Shown: positions 26,566 to 35,485, counted from the first letter of the stretch. The stretch: DNA of 64,000 bases from Algoriphagus aquaeductus (GCF_003253485.1 NZ_QKTX01000019.1:1-64000); one strand, 5' to 3'. A program made the numbers and translations. The notes: generated from the sequence alone by a model not told the origin.

Positions 26566-26990
26566 AAACGAGAATAGAAACACTTATCGAAAAATATTGG
26601 GAGGCAGAAACCAGCCTGGAGGATGAAAAGGAACTCAAAGCTCTTCTCAAGAATGCAAAAGGATATGATGCGGAAAAAGTCCTTTTTGGAATCGTAGCGG
26701 ATTTCAAAAGCGAAGAGCCTCAACAACTCCAAATTCCTGCCGAAAAACCTGCTCGAACAATCCGAATGCATTGGTTGGGTTGGGCAGCATCGGTTGCCTT
26801 GATTGCCGGATCGATTTGGATTTGGCAGGATTATGAGCAAAAAAAGCAAGAAGAACTTGCGTATCAGCAGGTCATGGAAGCCTTGGCATTGATCCAAAAC
26901 AACCTTTCTAAAGGTCAAGAACAAATGCAGCCGCTCAACGACCTCAAATATCTTAACACAACCAATCAGCTATTTCAAACTACGCAGTGA
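26562..26990 (+). CDS. probable membrane anti-sigma factor
   Basis: The 142-aa protein has an N-terminal cytoplasmic region of about 70 residues beginning MKTRIETLIEKYWEAETSLEDE, one transmembrane helix (HWLGWAASVALIAGSIWIW), and a periplasmic helical tail. A single-pass protein translationally coupled (ATGA overlap) to an ECF sigma factor is the expected place for its anti-sigma factor, and IEKYWEAETSLEDEKEL resembles the short helix seen in Bacteroidota sigma partners. No HxxxCxxC zinc motif is present. The role is inferred from position. Confidence 0.65.
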   Translation: MKTRIETLIEKYWEAETSLEDEKELKALLKNAKGYDAEKVLFGIVADFKSEEPQQLQIPAEKPARTIRMHWLGWAASVALIAGSIWIWQDYEQKKQEELAYQQVMEALALIQNNLSKGQEQMQPLNDLKYLNTTNQLFQTTQ

Positions 26991-26992
26991 TT

Positions 26993-27529
26993 ATGAAAAA
27001 AATAATGATACTGGCCTTTTTGATCCTTGGAATCGGGATTCAGGCCTTTGCCCAGGAGGATGCGATTCAGCGATTTTTCTCCAAATACATGGAGGATGAG
27101 CGATTTTCCAGAGTATACATCTCTCCCAAAATGATGCAAATGGCAGGTGGTTTCTTGAAAAACAACTCAGAAGGTGACAAGGATGCTGAGCAGCTCGGTC
27201 AACTCATCGGGAAAATCAAGGGAATCCGAATCTTGTCTTCCGAGGGAGTAAATGGAAAATCCCTGTACACCGAAGCCATGGGTACACTGACCAGAAATAA
27301 GTATGAAGAGCTCATGGATGTGCAGGACAAAGGGAGCAGTTTGAAATTTATGATCCGAGAAGAGGGAGGGCTGATTCGGGAACTCACCATGATTTCTGGG
27401 GACACCAAGAGCTTTTCGCTGATCTCTATGCTGGGAAGCTTTACTTATGATGATCTGAACATGCTGGCCGAAAAGACCAACATCCCCGGTATGGAACAAT
27501 ACAACAAAGGCTCAAAAGGGCCGAAATAG
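26993..27529 (+). CDS. DUF4252-domain exported protein
   Basis: The 178-aa protein (ATG at 26993; a GTG at 26987 would add two residues) has a signal peptide ending FAQ and a DUF4252-like body (IQRFFSKYMEDERFSRVYISPKMM, IRILSSEGVNGKSLY, GLIRELTMISG). The family occurs next to ECF sigma genes in Bacteroidota; its function is unknown. It is the third gene in the sigma operon, separated from the anti-sigma candidate by 2 bp. Confidence 0.8.
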   Translation: MKKIMILAFLILGIGIQAFAQEDAIQRFFSKYMEDERFSRVYISPKMMQMAGGFLKNNSEGDKDAEQLGQLIGKIKGIRILSSEGVNGKSLYTEAMGTLTRNKYEELMDVQDKGSSLKFMIREEGGLIRELTMISGDTKSFSLISMLGSFTYDDLNMLAEKTNIPGMEQYNKGSKGPK

Positions 27530-27547
27530 ACTTAAAATCAACAAACC

Positions 27548-28057
27548 ATGAAGACATTATTTTCCACACTTAGCTTTTTGATCATTGCGATCTCAGCTGG
27601 ATTTGCACAGCAAAATCCCTACGAAACCCTCAAAGAATCCTTGGGTTCCGAGCAGGTTAATCCTTCCGTACTTTTTCCCTTGGAAATCGAGGGAGTCAAG
27701 GTCACCGATGCAAAAGTGGATTACCGCTTTCCTTTAGAAGAAGGTAAATCTGAATTGATCCTAACTATGGATGACTTCAAATCCTTGGAAAGCGCCGTTT
27801 TCAAATTTGATGTGACCGATCGGGCGAAACTTATCGAGGCTTTTGATGCGGGGACTTCGAAAGGATTTACCGTCGATTTTGAAAAGGATGGACCGGTTAA
27901 TTTCTGCCGACTGATCTCTATTGGAAATAATCCGGATGAAGCATACCTGTTGGTAGGCAATGAAAAACAGGCCGAACTTCTCCGAATCGTCTATCCCAAA
28001 AACTCCCAAAAACTCATTCAATCTCTAAAAATCAAACTCGAAAACACCTTAAACTAA
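27548..28057 (+). CDS. exported protein in sigma/DUF4252 operon, unknown
   Basis: The 169-aa protein has a signal peptide (ends near GFAQQ) and a beta-rich body with no family that I recognise. It lies between two DUF4252 genes, 18 bp after the first and 6 bp before the second, so it is part of the same transcript. Size and location suggest it acts with them at the envelope. Confidence 0.65.
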   Translation: MKTLFSTLSFLIIAISAGFAQQNPYETLKESLGSEQVNPSVLFPLEIEGVKVTDAKVDYRFPLEEGKSELILTMDDFKSLESAVFKFDVTDRAKLIEAFDAGTSKGFTVDFEKDGPVNFCRLISIGNNPDEAYLLVGNEKQAELLRIVYPKNSQKLIQSLKIKLENTLN

Positions 28058-28063
28058 ACCACT

Positions 28064-28543
28064 ATGAAAAAACTGATTTTGACCCTTTCCCTTTTTGCTT
28101 TAGTTCTTGGAGCACAGGCTCAAAGCAAAAGCATCGCAGCACTCAAAGACAGATACAAAAGCAATGATGACTTCTTTCACATGGAGTTGGGCGGCAACTT
28201 TATGAATTTTGCAGATGGCTTCAAGATCAATCTCAACAAAAACGACCTTGCTACTGTGGCCAAGTCGGTAGAGAGGCTCCACTTTTTCACCCTTCCTGAA
28301 GGATCACAGGCAATCGCTGAATATCGCTCACTCCAAAAAGGCTTGGAAAAAGAGAATTACGATCTCTTAATGGAAGCAGCCGAAGGTAAAAGTGGGGTGC
28401 TGATCTATGGCAAAGGCTCCAGATCTCTTTCAGATTTGGTGATTCTGGTAGGGGATGAAAAAGAAGGAGATTTGATCGTTGTCGAGCTGAAGGGGAACTT
28501 TACCCAAGAAATGATTGCCAAAGCAAAAAGCCAATTGAACTAA
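28064..28543 (+). CDS. second DUF4252-domain exported protein
   Basis: The 159-aa protein has a signal peptide (MKKLILTLSLFALVLGAQAQ) and the DUF4252 pattern (SIAALKDRYKSNDDFFHMELGG, DLVILVGDEKEGDLIVVELKG). It is a divergent paralogue of the protein encoded at 26993, with the same order of secondary structure. It is the last gene of the sigma operon and is followed by a strong terminator at 28568. Confidence 0.75.
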   Translation: MKKLILTLSLFALVLGAQAQSKSIAALKDRYKSNDDFFHMELGGNFMNFADGFKINLNKNDLATVAKSVERLHFFTLPEGSQAIAEYRSLQKGLEKENYDLLMEAAEGKSGVLIYGKGSRSLSDLVILVGDEKEGDLIVVELKGNFTQEMIAKAKSQLN

Positions 28544-28567
28544 TCCCCCTTACATTTTACCCCCTCT

Positions 28568-28591
28568 AAAGGCCTGAAATATCAGGCCTTT
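28568..28591 (+). terminator. terminator of ECF-sigma/DUF4252 operon
   Basis: AAAGGCCTGA and TCAGGCCTTT form a perfect 10-bp stem with loop AATA, 25 bp after the last gene of the operon. A short T-rich stretch follows. Confidence 0.85.
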
Positions 28592-29050
28592 ATTGATTAT
28601 TCACATTTTTTTAAAGAAAATATCAGATTTTATCCAATTCCATACAATCGATTGCGAAACCTATAATAAGTATTTTCATGTAGAGACATGATTTTACTTT
28701 TATTTATTTATACAAAATAAAATTCTGTTATTTTTCGAAAAATCCAAACAGACTCATCACCGCTATCGATTGCGCTATAATTTTATGTTATTTTCATTTT
28801 TTAATATATTTTATTAATGATTTGAAAAATATTTTATTGTTTTATTGAAACTATTGCAATTAAGGTTCCGTTTGGTAACTTTGTATTCGAATTGCATCGA
28901 AGACCCTGTAGCCCAAAATCTCCCCCTGATGGAACAGTCCATCCAGCGGTTACACATCTTAAATCAAAACCTATTTAAACTTTATCTATCCGGACTCCAT
29001 CCGGGTCATTATTCAATCATTCATCACAACTTATCAAACCAACTAAGAAA
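28592..29050 (+). other. 459-bp AT-rich intergenic region with long leader
   Basis: Very AT-rich DNA (many TTTTATT runs) between the operon terminator and the gene at 29051. It contains a good promoter at 28854-28883. The open frame at 28845-29054 overlaps that promoter, has no homology I recognise and is not called. The putative 5' leader of about 160 nt contains ATCCGG/CCGGAT-type complementary pieces near 28988-29005 but no known riboswitch class. Confidence 0.5.
28854..28883 (+). promoter_or_regulatory. Bacteroidota-type promoter before gene at 29051
   Basis: TTG (28854-28856), a 19-bp spacer, then TAACTTTG (28876-28883) matches the -33/-7 consensus exactly. Transcription would start near 28890, leaving a leader of about 160 nt before the ATG at 29051. 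Confidence 0.7.
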
Positions 29051-29620
29051 ATGAAAAAATTCATGACTATGCTTTTTGTTGCGGGGATCGCATCAGGAGC
29101 TTTTGCCTACAACGACGAAAAAACAGTAGAAATCAGACAGACTGAACCTGCTAAAGTAATGGTGGCAGTTGCCGACGCTCCACAGGGAACCCTCGTGGTA
29201 AAAATTACAGACGCTCAAAATCAATTAGTGTTGAGAGACAGGATTTCCAAGACAGAAGCTTTTGCCAAAAGATATGACTTGAATGCACTTCCAGTAGGTC
29301 AGTACTCCATCGAGGTTTCTGATGCAAATGGAACTCTGAGAACTGCCACTTTCAACACGGCTGTGAAAACAAAACCCGAGGTATTTTCAAGAGTGACAGC
29401 ACTGGGAGATAACCAATACAGATTATTGGTATCCAACTTGGAAGCAAAAGAGGTTACCGTCCAAATTTTTGACGGAGACAAGTTGATCCACACCGAGGTG
29501 ATCGACAATCCACAAGGCCTTCATAAAGTATATACCATTGCTAAGCCAGGTTTTCCTGACGCGATCAGCTTTAAAGTATCTACTTCCAATGGATTCTCAG
29601 CATTTGTAGCTTCAAAATAA
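29051..29620 (+). CDS. secreted beta-sandwich protein of unknown function
   Basis: The 189-aa protein has a signal peptide (ends GAFA) and two halves of similar beta-sandwich character (GTLVVKITDAQNQLVLRD, GQYSIEVSDANGTLRTA; NQYRLLVSNLEAKEVTVQIF, GLHKVYTIAKPG). The repeat GxYxIxVxD resembles secretion-tail-like or DUF3244-type domains found in Bacteroidota, but no catalytic residues stand out. It is monocistronic between a clear promoter and a terminator, and the strong promoter suggests good expression. Confidence 0.65.
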   Translation: MKKFMTMLFVAGIASGAFAYNDEKTVEIRQTEPAKVMVAVADAPQGTLVVKITDAQNQLVLRDRISKTEAFAKRYDLNALPVGQYSIEVSDANGTLRTATFNTAVKTKPEVFSRVTALGDNQYRLLVSNLEAKEVTVQIFDGDKLIHTEVIDNPQGLHKVYTIAKPGFPDAISFKVSTSNGFSAFVASK

Positions 29621-29640
29621 GCTAAGCCAACTTTAACTTG

Positions 29641-29677
29641 AACCCCTGCCCGTTTGGGTCAGGGGTTTATTTTTTTA
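29641..29677. terminator. bidirectional terminator
   Basis: AACCCCTG (29641-29648) pairs with CAGGGGTT (29660-29667), followed by TATTTTTTT on the plus strand. It serves the gene ending at 29620; the convergent methyltransferase gene ends at 29675 and may share it. Confidence 0.8.
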
Positions 29678-30661
29678 GGCTTTCTCAAAAACCAAGCGGG
29701 CATGTCCCATGATCTCCCGCTCAAAGCATACTCGGTTTGGCCGAACCCTCAAGATTGCCAACTGATGTCGAAACTCTTTGTCAGTAAACAGTTTGGGAAC
29801 CAAAGAAGCAAACCACAGGTATTTTTTAAGATTAAACTTATAAAACCGCTTAGTCCATTCCCGGTTGGTATGAATATAATCCAGGCGTCCATCGCTATGA
29901 AATGTGTTTTTCAAAAATGGACTCGCTGTCTTGACGATATGCTGATATCCATAAGGGACCCATGAATCGGGATTATGCTTCAAAAGCAACGCAAAAATGT
30001 AACTGTCCGAATCCTTGGGAGCATGGATATCGATTTGATCAAAGGGAATCATGTTTTTTTCAAATGTCATACTTTGCATGTAAAATTTACCTCCAGGATT
30101 AAGAAGGTTGGCTACATGTCGAAAGTAGTCTTGGTAAACTTCATCCTGCCTGCCTTCCAAGTAATCCTTCACTGTGGCCACATGCTCAAAACTCCCGAAT
30201 GCAGTGATGGCATCAAAGGTCCCAAAGTCCTCTGGCTTCACAAATCTTGCATCCTTAAGATAGGCCGTCAACCCGTTTTTTCTGCACGAGTTTACTTGGC
30301 CATCAGAAAGATTTACGCCAATTCCCTCCGCCCCCACTTCATCTTTCAAATACTTAAGCCAACCTCCCCAACCACATCCAAGATCCAACACCCTCATTCC
30401 CTTCTTGATTCCGAGCGCCTTGGTGACAAATTCATGCTTCCTCCGTTGACCTTCTTCTAGACTGAGGGAATAATCTCCGTCAAACCATGCATTACTGAAT
30501 ACGGCATTTTCCCCGAGACTATACCTTATAAATTTATCAATATTGGTATAGGTAAAGTCCATTTCCTTTTTCTTATCCCATGCCTGCCCCTCCCGTTCGC
30601 TGACACTGCTTCCACTCCAGGATTTTGCCAATAATTCCTTGTTGATATCTGTTTGTTCCAT
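29675..30661 (-). CDS. CMAS/SAM-dependent methyltransferase
   Basis: The 328-aa protein has the SAM-binding motif VLDLGCGWGGWLKYL, followed by GIGVNLSDGQV and TFDAITAFGSFEHV, and a C-terminal lid typical of the mycolic acid/cyclopropane fatty acid synthase family (SDSYIFALLLKHNPDSWVPYGY). Members methylate or cyclopropanate unsaturated acyl chains of membrane lipids, or methylate other lipids. It lacks the N-terminal domain of classical Cfa, so the specific substrate is uncertain. It is a monocistronic minus-strand gene. Confidence 0.8.
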   Translation of the reverse strand: MEQTDINKELLAKSWSGSSVSEREGQAWDKKKEMDFTYTNIDKFIRYSLGENAVFSNAWFDGDYSLSLEEGQRRKHEFVTKALGIKKGMRVLDLGCGWGGWLKYLKDEVGAEGIGVNLSDGQVNSCRKNGLTAYLKDARFVKPEDFGTFDAITAFGSFEHVATVKDYLEGRQDEVYQDYFRHVANLLNPGGKFYMQSMTFEKNMIPFDQIDIHAPKDSDSYIFALLLKHNPDSWVPYGYQHIVKTASPFLKNTFHSDGRLDYIHTNREWTKRFYKFNLKKYLWFASLVPKLFTDKEFRHQLAILRVRPNRVCFEREIMGHARLVFEKA

Positions 30662-30901
30662 TTTCGAGAGGGTTTTTGTTTCACAATAAACTATTGATTT
30701 TCATAGCTTTAAAAAGATACAGCTTCCTAGTCAGATAAAAAAGAAGAAGGAGGAATCATCTATGTATCAACTAAGAATGTCTATAAAAAAAACAGAACAA
30801 AAAGTACCACCCGAGTAAAAATCATGCATTCGGTAGAAAAAAGTGTAGTGCCCCAAGGAAAGGAAGTCGGCAGTAGATTTTTGATGCAATACAGCGGTAT
30901 T

Positions 30902-31477
30902 TTACATCTTTTGAGGAAGGCGAAGCACCAATTGTGAAACTCGTCTGCCCAATCCATTGGCTTTGATCCTAAAAATCTCCTCCCAATCACCTTCTTTAAA
31001 AGGCCCCTCATCGGTAATCGCAGACGCTCCAAAAGCAGACTCCACCTTCTCTCCTCCTATGACGATCATGCCGTAAATCAACATGGACCGGAGAATATCA
31101 ATCATAACTCCCTCTTCTCCTATCGAAATCCCTCCGCCTGTAGCGAAAGCGGCCCCGATTTTATCTTTCAATGGCCTGCCTTCAAAGGGCCAGGAATTGA
31201 TGAATTCCTGTACGGCAGGTGCGACATTTGCATTGTAAACCGGGGAACCCACGATTATGGCGGCAGCCTCGAGCAAATCTTTTTCGCTCACCTCTTCGAT
31301 CGACTTAAGCCTTACTTCCACTCCGGAAACTGACTTGGCTCCTTTGGCCACTTCTTCAGCCATTCGTTTGGTATTGCCTGATTGTGAATAATAGACCACC
31401 AGCACCTCAGGTTGAATTTGCGAGAAAACCGGAAAGGTCAAAAGAAAAAAAACGGAAAGGGCAAGAAATACCTTCAT
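30902..31477 (-). CDS. exported flavodoxin-like NAD(P)H:quinone oxidoreductase-type protein
   Basis: The 191-aa protein begins with a signal peptide (MKVFLALSVFFLLTFPVFSQ) and continues with a flavodoxin/WrbA-like fold: VVYYSQSGNTKRMAEEVAKGA is the FMN phosphate loop, then IIVGSPVYNANVAP and AAFATGGGISIGEEG. Flavodoxins are normally cytosolic, so an exported one is unusual; the FMN would have to be added by a periplasmic system or before Tat-type export, but no twin arginine is seen. It lies 3 bp after the SDR gene, suggesting cotranscription. Confidence 0.75.
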   Translation of the reverse strand: MKVFLALSVFFLLTFPVFSQIQPEVLVVYYSQSGNTKRMAEEVAKGAKSVSGVEVRLKSIEEVSEKDLLEAAAIIVGSPVYNANVAPAVQEFINSWPFEGRPLKDKIGAAFATGGGISIGEEGVMIDILRSMLIYGMIVIGGEKVESAFGASAITDEGPFKEGDWEEIFRIKANGLGRRVSQLVLRLPQKM

Positions 31478-31480
31478 CGC

Positions 31481-32272
31481 TTATTTAGGAGTCATTTTGC
31501 TTACCAACTTCCGCATAATTCCCGGAAAATACTTACCCAAAAATACCGCCACTTTTCCGTGACCTGTGAAGACCACGATTTTCTTCCGTTTCAAAATTGC
31601 ATTTACCATGACCTTGGCTGCCTTTTCAGCAGGCCACATCAGATTGGCCGGTCTGGGATCCGGGCGATCGGGATGAAACCTTCCGGAATTATCCACTCGG
31701 GCAATATTGCTTTCAACAAATCCGGGATGGATAGTGGTGCAACTCACCCCAGTTCCCGCCAATTCCACCAAAAGTGATTCTCCGATATTTTGGACTGCTG
31801 CTTTGGATGCGCCGTAAGCAGAAATCCCCGGATTGGGAACGAAGGCAGCCACGCTACCGATCAAGGCCAAACGGCCTTTGGTTTTCCTGAGATGTGGTAG
31901 GGCATACTTGCAGGTCATCGCCAAGCCTGTCACATTCACCGCCAACTGACGACTCCAGTCTTCGGCTGTCAAATCTTCCATCTTCCCAATGACCCCAAAG
32001 CCTGCATTAGCTATAGCTACATCTATTTGTCCAAAATCCCCGATGACCTGCTCCACACAAGAAGCTATGCTTTGAACATCCAACACATCGCAAAAATAAG
32101 CCTTGGCCTTTCCTCCTGCACCTTGGATTTCTTGCACTACCTCTTCCAGTAAGTCCATTTTCCTCGCAGAAAGCGCCACTATTCCACCCCGTCTGGCAAA
32201 TTCCAATGCCATGGCCCGCCCGAGTCCTGAGGAGGCTCCAGTAATCCAGATGACTTGGTTGTTGATTTTCAT
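31481..32272 (-). CDS. SDR family NAD(P)-dependent oxidoreductase
   Basis: The 263-aa protein has the Rossmann motif TGASSGLGRAMA, the NAG sequence (ANAGFG), a catalytic Ser (LIGSVAAF) and the YxxxK pair (YGASKAAV). It is a classical short-chain dehydrogenase with a hydrophobic C-terminal tail (VAVFLGKYFPGIMRKLV) that may touch the membrane, as in DHRS7-like enzymes. Substrate is unknown. It lies between a YceI gene and the exported flavodoxin gene in a minus-strand cluster. Confidence 0.88.
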   Translation of the reverse strand: MKINNQVIWITGASSGLGRAMALEFARRGGIVALSARKMDLLEEVVQEIQGAGGKAKAYFCDVLDVQSIASCVEQVIGDFGQIDVAIANAGFGVIGKMEDLTAEDWSRQLAVNVTGLAMTCKYALPHLRKTKGRLALIGSVAAFVPNPGISAYGASKAAVQNIGESLLVELAGTGVSCTTIHPGFVESNIARVDNSGRFHPDRPDPRPANLMWPAEKAAKVMVNAILKRKKIVVFTGHGKVAVFLGKYFPGIMRKLVSKMTPK

Positions 32273-32307
32273 GTTAGGGCTATTTTAAGTTAGCTAACCA
32301 AAAAAAG

Positions 32308-32823
32308 TCACTCTTTCCTTAATTTTATTTCCACCACCACCTCATCTCCCAGTACCAGACTTTTCTCCCCAATTCCGAAATCCAGGCGATTGATCGAGAA
32401 TTTGGCTTCAAACTCATACCCTTTGCCTTTTGGAATTGCTGAAAATGAAATGGTCTTATCCTGGCGGAAATCCTTAATCTGGATTTCAAAAACTCCCTCA
32501 TATTGATTTTTTCCCAAGCTTCGGATCCGCTTGGAGTGCATCTGTACCTCCGGATAGGAAGCGGATTGGAAATATTGCCTTCCCTGAAGGTGCTTGTCTC
32601 TAAGACCGATTCCGGTGTTGATGCTGGAGGGAAGGACTTTGCCTCTGAGGTAGGAATTGGATAGATCTTTAGGATTGAACTGGACATCAAAGGAAGACTC
32701 AGAGAAATGGCCCTCAACGGTAATCCCGGCATTTTTGATCTGGAAACGGACTGGAAAGGCAGATTGAAATCCGGCTGGAACGGACAGAAAAAAACTGAAC
32801 AGAGCGACAAAAAGTAGTCTCAT
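32308..32823 (-). CDS. YceI family exported protein
   Basis: The 171-aa protein has a signal peptide and a lipocalin-like beta-barrel of the YceI family: FQIKNAGITVEGHF near the start, LRGKVLPSSINTGIGLRDKHL in the middle and FSINRLDFGIGEKSLVLGDEVVVEI at the end. YceI proteins bind long isoprenoid or lipid chains in the periplasm. It lies 11 bp after the dihaem cytochrome gene. Confidence 0.85.
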   Translation of the reverse strand: MRLLFVALFSFFLSVPAGFQSAFPVRFQIKNAGITVEGHFSESSFDVQFNPKDLSNSYLRGKVLPSSINTGIGLRDKHLQGRQYFQSASYPEVQMHSKRIRSLGKNQYEGVFEIQIKDFRQDKTISFSAIPKGKGYEFEAKFSINRLDFGIGEKSLVLGDEVVVEIKLRKE

Positions 32824-32833
32824 ATACTGAAAG

Positions 32834-34390
32834 TCAAAGTGTTTTTAAATAGGCGATCAGTGCTTCCTTGTCTTCTTTTCCCAAATCCATCCCAAATTCA
32901 TGTCCTTTCACCGCTCTTGTTTTAACCGTATGCGGCTTGAATCCGGTCGGCACATAATCCCCTCTAAGTCTCGCAGGATCAAATAAGTCCTCCAGTTTGG
33001 CCAAAGAAGCATCATGTAAAAACGGCCCCCGATACCATAATCCAAGCAAAGAAGGGATTTTGTAATATCCAGTCCCTCTTCTGGTATTCAAGGTATAACC
33101 GGGATCGGTCCCTACAGAAATGTCGAAGATGTCATACTTGCCGTAATGCTCCTCCGGGATCTCAAATCCATCCGCCGGGGTAAGCTGATTGTTGGTGAAA
33201 AGTGGCGGGGTATGGCAGGTCACACAACCTTGCTGGGCGAAGATAATTTTTCCTTTTTCGCTCAAGGTGGATAGTTTATTGGGGTTTTCTGGGGGAGTCA
33301 AGGAGTAGACATATTTGGCAATCGCCAGTAATTGCTCATCAGAATGACGGTCATAGGTTCCGGGAAAGATAATGGGCTGCCCGCTGTAAAGTCTTTCTTT
33401 GGTCAAGCCCAAAGGATTGTAATCCCCGTAAAAATTCAGAAAATCCAGCGCCTGATTCATTGCAATATAGCGCATCATGTCTTCGATATTCCGATGCTGC
33501 CCCAAGCCTCCATGATCCAGGTATTTTCTATCCTTCACCCCGATCAGATTGGGGGCTTGAGGAGGATAAAGGATACTGGTTCCCTGCCGACCAAAAGCAC
33601 CCTCCGGCACAGCCCGATATGCTGCTACCAGAGAATCCTTCCCACTTGCGATCAATTTTCCATGGGGATCCCCTGCCACAAATGGACTGGAAAATAAGAA
33701 TCCGGTCACATTTTGAATGGCTTTTTCAGAAGCCCCATCCTTTTCAAGTGCATAGGCAAAAGCCTTATCCCCGGGCCAGTTTCCCTGAGCTCCCTTAAGC
33801 AAAGAGCCATCTTCCATCACTCGGGTATGACACATGCCACAAGAGAGATTGCCAAGGTAAACTTTTCCCTTTCCTGCCACTACCCATTTGGCAAAAGGCA
33901 TTACTCCCTCAGAGGTAAGGGGCATTTGGGTATCTCTGTAAAAATCCCTGTCGCGGACATGTTCAGTCCCAATCACTGCCCCCAAGGTGTCGATGGGATA
34001 GTCAAAAAGCAATTCACCCGCACGGATCCAGTCTTCTTCAGTTTTTAGATTTTTGGGATCAAATACGATTTCAGCCTCTTGCTCGTGAAGCCACTCCCAG
34101 TATCCATCCGGCTCGTAGTCGGGATGGTAAACCGGATAGGTCTTGAAAATGACTCTCTCAGGAAGGCTATAGTAAAACTCCTCAGAAACAGGTTGAGCCG
34201 AAAATTCAGGATTGGAATTGGGAAGTTCCCAATTTTTCATGGCCAAATCTGTCCAGATTCTTGGAATTTCCTGAATGAATTGCACACTGAAATTCCCCCA
34301 TTTCCCTTTTCCAACCCCAAACGCTAAAAGGGGAAGAATTGCCAAAATCCAAGTCCAAAGAGGCAATTGTACAAGCTTATTTTTTCCCAT
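32834..34390 (-). CDS. dihaem c-type cytochrome (peroxidase-like)
   Basis: The 518-aa protein has an N-terminal membrane anchor or uncleaved signal (LPLWTWILAILPLLAFGVG) and two CXXCH motifs: CGMCH and CVTCH. The later regions LHDASLAKLEDLFDPARLRGD and TRAVKGHEFG are typical of di-haem cytochrome c peroxidase/MauG-family proteins. It would be matured by the Ccm system encoded at 4376-8273. Function is a peroxidase or another periplasmic oxidation; the exact reaction is open. Confidence 0.8.
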   Translation of the reverse strand: MGKNKLVQLPLWTWILAILPLLAFGVGKGKWGNFSVQFIQEIPRIWTDLAMKNWELPNSNPEFSAQPVSEEFYYSLPERVIFKTYPVYHPDYEPDGYWEWLHEQEAEIVFDPKNLKTEEDWIRAGELLFDYPIDTLGAVIGTEHVRDRDFYRDTQMPLTSEGVMPFAKWVVAGKGKVYLGNLSCGMCHTRVMEDGSLLKGAQGNWPGDKAFAYALEKDGASEKAIQNVTGFLFSSPFVAGDPHGKLIASGKDSLVAAYRAVPEGAFGRQGTSILYPPQAPNLIGVKDRKYLDHGGLGQHRNIEDMMRYIAMNQALDFLNFYGDYNPLGLTKERLYSGQPIIFPGTYDRHSDEQLLAIAKYVYSLTPPENPNKLSTLSEKGKIIFAQQGCVTCHTPPLFTNNQLTPADGFEIPEEHYGKYDIFDISVGTDPGYTLNTRRGTGYYKIPSLLGLWYRGPFLHDASLAKLEDLFDPARLRGDYVPTGFKPHTVKTRAVKGHEFGMDLGKEDKEALIAYLKTL

Positions 34391-34513
34391 TTCAATTTGG
34401 TTAAATCCTCTTTGAATTATTTAAACTATTGAAATTCATTGATTTCGCAAAACATCTTCTGCTCAATTTTGAAATTAGAAGATTAGGAAAATCGAAACCC
34501 GAATCTGATTTAT

Positions 34514-35203
34514 TCACCAAATCCTCAACCGCACATCATGGGTAGATTTGGTAATGGATTTTACTTTGTATTCAAAGCGCTGATTAGTGGCTGAAATAAC
34601 TCCTTCCGACTCGATGACCAAAAGATGATCTTCTGCAGTCCTGGGTTTGTTATATTCTTCATATCTGGAGGCTACTCCTTTTTTGGGATTGAGGGCTTCC
34701 AACTCATTCAGGGTAAGCTTCCCGTCTGCCATCGCATTTAGCAAAGGTGCCCTTTCCAAAAACCAAACTGGCATTTCTGTTCCAATCCCGTAAGCGATGA
34801 GGGGAAAAGTTCCCTCAGGTGCATTGGGTTCTATCAATCCCTTTCCAGAAAGGGTCAATGGGCAAAAAAATGCATTGGGTACGTGAAACAAATCCAGCAG
34901 ATTAAATTCAGGATCGATACATCCCGGCTGCCTCATCATGGGAATAATGACCAAGCCATCGGCTTCCATAAACAACCTATCCGCTCCCATCTCGGCTATT
35001 CTGGCATAAAATGGAGGTCCGGGATTATCTTCCGGAAAGGCAAGTTCGACAAATCCCGGGTCAGCTTTCAACTTTTGATACTCCAATCTTGCTTTTTCAA
35101 GATCTGAGACGTCAAGCATGCCATCCCCATTGGAACAGGCAAGGACCAAAAAACAAAGACCAAACAATACGTTCAGCAGCAGGTAATTTTTTGTGCGTTT
35201 CAT
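34514..35203 (-). CDS. lipoprotein of unknown function
   Basis: The 229-aa protein has a lipobox (VLACSNGD) after a hydrophobic stretch. The rest contains a Pro/Gly-rich region and two further Cys residues (PGCIDPEFNLLD, NAFFCPLTL) but no recognised motif. It lies 124 bp upstream of the dihaem cytochrome gene in the same direction and may belong to its transcript. Conservation outside this group cannot be judged by eye. Confidence 0.65.
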   Translation of the reverse strand: MKRTKNYLLLNVLFGLCFLVLACSNGDGMLDVSDLEKARLEYQKLKADPGFVELAFPEDNPGPPFYARIAEMGADRLFMEADGLVIIPMMRQPGCIDPEFNLLDLFHVPNAFFCPLTLSGKGLIEPNAPEGTFPLIAYGIGTEMPVWFLERAPLLNAMADGKLTLNELEALNPKKGVASRYEEYNKPRTAEDHLLVIESEGVISATNQRFEYKVKSITKSTHDVRLRIW

Positions 35204-35485
35204 CTGTTTATAATTTGATTTTTAATGGCCAGATGGAATGCCCCGGATAATCATTCCCCTGTGTGAGAAGCATTTTCTCATGGGCATTTCAAGACTTTTT
35301 GAATAAGGTTTAGACTGATTACCTCACAAACCTAAAGTCAGCGCTAAAAATTGGATAGTAAGAAAACGACAAGTTGAATGAAGGTGTCTAATTTCAGAAC
35401 CAAAGGCACGACTTAGCGCAATAAAAAATCGCTTACTCCTTTCTCGTGGCATTTTTTCTAGCCTCTTGCCTCAAAAATCCGGATT

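Noticed and set aside
28845..29054. 69-aa open frame before the gene at 29051
   Set aside because: It overlaps the best promoter in the region and the start of the next gene, and shows no conserved features.
30781..31032. 83-aa open frame on the minus strand
   Set aside because: It overlaps the 3' end of the flavodoxin-like gene in another frame, and its remaining part has no recognisable features.
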